From CAZQEZ01 sp964592475 (GTDB taxonomy: Bacteria > Bacteroidota > Bacteroidia > Cytophagales > Cyclobacteriaceae): a DNA stretch of 55,467 bases. The notes beneath the pieces were generated by a model. It did no database searches and was not told the origin of the DNA. It worked only from the letters and a program-made list of their open reading frames with translations. Positions 53,562 to 55,467 of this stretch are shown here, piece by piece. The translations under genes and the position numbers were made by a program. The DNA lies in assembly GCA_964592475.1 (NCBI GenBank), contig CAZQEZ010000008.1:1-55467 (forward strand), in the 5' to 3' direction. Within the stretch, counting starts at the first letter, position 1; every line of letters starts with the position of its first letter.

Positions 53562-54283
53562 TTTCTACTTTTTAATATTAAATGGGTTAGCATGAGCATA
53601 ATGGTTGCCATGCTGATAAAATAAATAAGATTGCGAGAATCAAGCAATCCCTTACTTAGTGAATTGTAATGATATAAAATACCCAACTGCTCCAATGCTA
53701 ATGAAAATTGCCCCCATACGTCTACCGCGGCTAAGGAGCCGAACCCTGAATATAAAATAAAGCAAAGGAAAACCGCAATTATAAATGCCACAATTTGATT
53801 TTCACTAATGGAAGAGGCAAATAAACCGATGGAAGTAAAAACGCCTCCAAGCAAAGCTAATCCTACATAAGAACCGGACACCCCGGCAGTATCAATATTT
53901 CCCACTGGGTTTCCTAATTGATAAAGAGAATAATAATAAATAATAGTAGGCAATAGCGAAAACACGACGAGCATAAATCCTGAAAAATATTTACCAAGTA
54001 TTATTTGCCATTCAGTGAGTGGTTGGGTGAGAAGTAACTCCAGGGTGCCAGATTTTTTTTCTTCGGCAAACATGCGCATGGTAATAGCTGGTATCAAAAA
54101 CATGAATACATAGGGCCCCAGAGAAAATAAGGTTTCCATAGAAGCAAAACCGTATTCCAGCACGCTGGTTTCAGGAAAAACCCAGGTGAGCAAGCCTATG
54201 CTAAGCAGAAAAACACTTATTACCACGTAAGCAATAAGTGAGTTTAAAAAACTATTAACCTCCTTTTTAAATACTTCAAACAT
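53555..54283 (-). CDS. gldF: Gliding motility-associated ABC transporter permease
   Basis: 242 residues and six membrane helices of the ABC-2 type. The internal motif MRMFAEEKKSGTLELLLTQPLTEWQIILGK (~67-96) is the usual coupling region that meets the ATPase. It lies 3 bp after gldA and overlaps gldG by 7 nt. Confidence 0.93.
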   Translation of the reverse strand: MFEVFKKEVNSFLNSLIAYVVISVFLLSIGLLTWVFPETSVLEYGFASMETLFSLGPYVFMFLIPAITMRMFAEEKKSGTLELLLTQPLTEWQIILGKYFSGFMLVVFSLLPTIIYYYSLYQLGNPVGNIDTAGVSGSYVGLALLGGVFTSIGLFASSISENQIVAFIIAVFLCFILYSGFGSLAAVDVWGQFSLALEQLGILYHYNSLSKGLLDSRNLIYFISMATIMLMLTHLILKSRKW

Positions 54284-54286
54284 AGC

Positions 54287-55201
54287 TTATGATTTTGTCA
54301 ATTGCTGAAAAATCTTTTCCATCGTATTTTCTTCCTTTTTCAATCCTACCAGAGGCCAATCTTTTTCTCCAGCCAATTTAAAAATTTGTGAGCGCATGTC
54401 CTTTTGTCCGCTCACTTTTACTGTGTAGTTCAATTCATCCACTTCTTCAATTGATTCAATGTTTTGCACACCATGCAAACCAGATAAATCAACCGGTGCT
54501 GAAAATTCAAGGGACAATATTTGAAACTGTTGCATATTGCCTTGCAATTCACTCACTTTTCCGTCGGCAACTATTTTTCCCTTATTAATAATGATTGCAC
54601 GGTCGCATAAAGCTTGTACTTCCTGCATAATGTGTGTGCTCAGGATTACAATTTTATCTTTGCTCATCAGCTTTATCAAATTACGTATTTCTACAATTTG
54701 GTTGGGGTCCAAACCGGTAGTGGGTTCATCAAGGATTAGTACTTTAGGGTCGTGTATCAAAGCTTGAGCCAGCCCTACCCGTTGCCGGTAGCCTTTTGAA
54801 AGTGCTCCTAACTTTTTATGTTGTTCACTAGTAAGTCCTGTTAGGGCTATCATTTCGGCTACTTTGGTAGTTAATATCTTACCTTTCAATCCATACAATC
54901 TTCCCACGAACGGCAGGTATTCCTTCACGTACATGTCAAGGTATAGTGGGTTGTGCTCAGGTAAATAACCCAAGTTTTTTCTAATTTGTAAGGGTTTTTG
55001 GGTTGCTTCTTGACCAAAAATTGTGACATTTCCCTGTGTAGGAGGCAGATAGGTGGTAATGATTTTCATGGTAGTGGACTTGCCAGCCCCATTGGGGCCC
55101 AGGAAGCCTACAATTTCCCCCTGATTTACGGTAAAGGAGATATTATCAACTGCTGCTTGCTGTCCAAATTTTTTAGTTAACCCACTTATTTCTACTGACA
55201 T
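54287..55201 (-). CDS. gldA: Gliding motility-associated ABC transporter ATP-binding protein
   Basis: 304 residues. Walker A is GPNGAGKST (35-43). The signature lies in LSKGYRQRVGLAQAL, Walker B in VLILDEPTTGLDPNQ, and the H-loop is STHIMQE. A C-terminal ~80-residue regulatory extension follows. It is first in the gldA-gldF-gldG-DUF4340 operon and powers the gliding transporter. Confidence 0.94.
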   Translation of the reverse strand: MSVEISGLTKKFGQQAAVDNISFTVNQGEIVGFLGPNGAGKSTTMKIITTYLPPTQGNVTIFGQEATQKPLQIRKNLGYLPEHNPLYLDMYVKEYLPFVGRLYGLKGKILTTKVAEMIALTGLTSEQHKKLGALSKGYRQRVGLAQALIHDPKVLILDEPTTGLDPNQIVEIRNLIKLMSKDKIVILSTHIMQEVQALCDRAIIINKGKIVADGKVSELQGNMQQFQILSLEFSAPVDLSGLHGVQNIESIEEVDELNYTVKVSGQKDMRSQIFKLAGEKDWPLVGLKKEENTMEKIFQQLTKS

Positions 55202-55413
55202 CTGTTAAAAAATATTTTACTGATGTATCAAATACCACAAAGTAACGACCGTAAAGTTATGATTATTTTAAGAAACCGGAATGGGCGCAAGGTTTAATTA
55301 TCATTGGCATGCTGGGAAAAGGAAATTTCAGGTCAAATTTTCATTAAGACTGTGAAAGGTAGTGAAAAACCATCTGCATATTGTTGCAGTTACTTTGTCG
55401 AGAGCCCCCGTAG

Positions 55414-55433
55414 GCATAGCCGTCAACCTAAGA
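55414..55433. repeat. Dispersed repeat, right copy
   Basis: GCATAGCCGTCAACCTAAGA is identical to positions 79-98 at the left end of the window. The matching left arm of the hairpin is not present here. The flanks differ (CGAGAGCCCCCGTAG before, CTTATGAAGGCCCGAAGG after). It lies upstream of gldA in the intergenic space. Confidence 0.75.
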
Positions 55434-55467
55434 CTTATGAAGGCCCGAAGGGTCGAAATCAATAGCA

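Noticed and set aside
1..55467. CRISPR arrays, rRNA, complete IS elements or prophage genes
   Set aside because: No regularly spaced repeats, no rRNA-like blocks and no transposase, integrase or phage structural gene were seen.

Overview
The window looks like a chromosomal stretch of an aerobic, gliding member of the Bacteroidota, most likely order Cytophagales. The evidence is the gldA-gldF-gldG gliding transporter cluster, several -7 boxes of the Bacteroidota type (TAnnTTTG), AT-rich intergenic DNA, weak ribosome binding sites and a run of families common in that group (CstA, M61 peptidase, OsmC, glutaminyl cyclase, sodium-pump methylmalonyl-CoA decarboxylase). Species cannot be named from the sequence alone. 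A 100-N run at 21484-21583 is an assembly gap that cuts a gene.

Layout. 1-1365: interspersed hairpin repeat, a secreted esterase and a tiny Cys-rich protein. 1488-3858: a membrane GAF/PAS sensor and a membrane-anchored thioredoxin-fold protein. 4089-6827: a sulfur/persulfide operon (ArsR repressor, TauE/SafE exporter, MBL-rhodanese enzyme) with matching operator-like sites in front of two of its genes. 6915-14354: household genes (DUF2784, M61 peptidase, OsmC, a MerA-like flavoprotein, a DMT exporter, glutaminyl cyclase) with two decayed gene remnants. 14478-16031: an aminotransferase fused to a SnoaL/NTF2-like domain. 16097-20037: a complete methylmalonyl-CoA epimerase/decarboxylase sodium-pump operon. 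20038-22764: a low-density, AT-rich patch with a TPR protein, the assembly gap, a T4 Rnl2-type RNA ligase missing its N-terminus, and broken short frames.

22765-28757: three co-directional genes encode NuoE-like, NuoF-like and a 1224-residue multi-domain subunit (2Fe-2S, GltD-like FAD/NAD(P)H module, two 4Fe-4S clusters, molybdopterin-oxidoreductase fold). The catalytic Cys/Sec position of the Mo fold appears to be Gly. This looks like a flavin-based NAD(P)H/ferredoxin machine rather than a true formate dehydrogenase. 28914-31640: aroA, a small membrane protein, a rhomboid protease and an acidic protein. 31896-33667: a sigma-54 response regulator with an Hpt protein. 33971-35233: a membrane metallophosphoesterase.

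35478-40520: a divergent regulatory unit. On the minus strand lie a membrane fusion protein and an ABC ATPase; on the plus strand an NtrC-type regulator and its histidine kinase. The intergenic region carries two outward-facing sigma-54-type promoters around an array of five hexamers phased at exactly 10 bp, a strong candidate enhancer for the regulator encoded next to it. 40683-49143: AI-2E transporter, fasciclin protein, CstA, an unknown membrane protein, a long-chain acyl-CoA ligase and dnaG. 49283-50895: a remnant zone with a truncated GAF gene and an intact AAA15/OLD-type ATPase translationally coupled to a truncated TOPRIM-like partner, possibly a decayed defence pair. 50935-55201: gldA, gldF, gldG and a DUF4340 gene. 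The right edge carries a second copy of the 20-bp repeat seen at the left edge.
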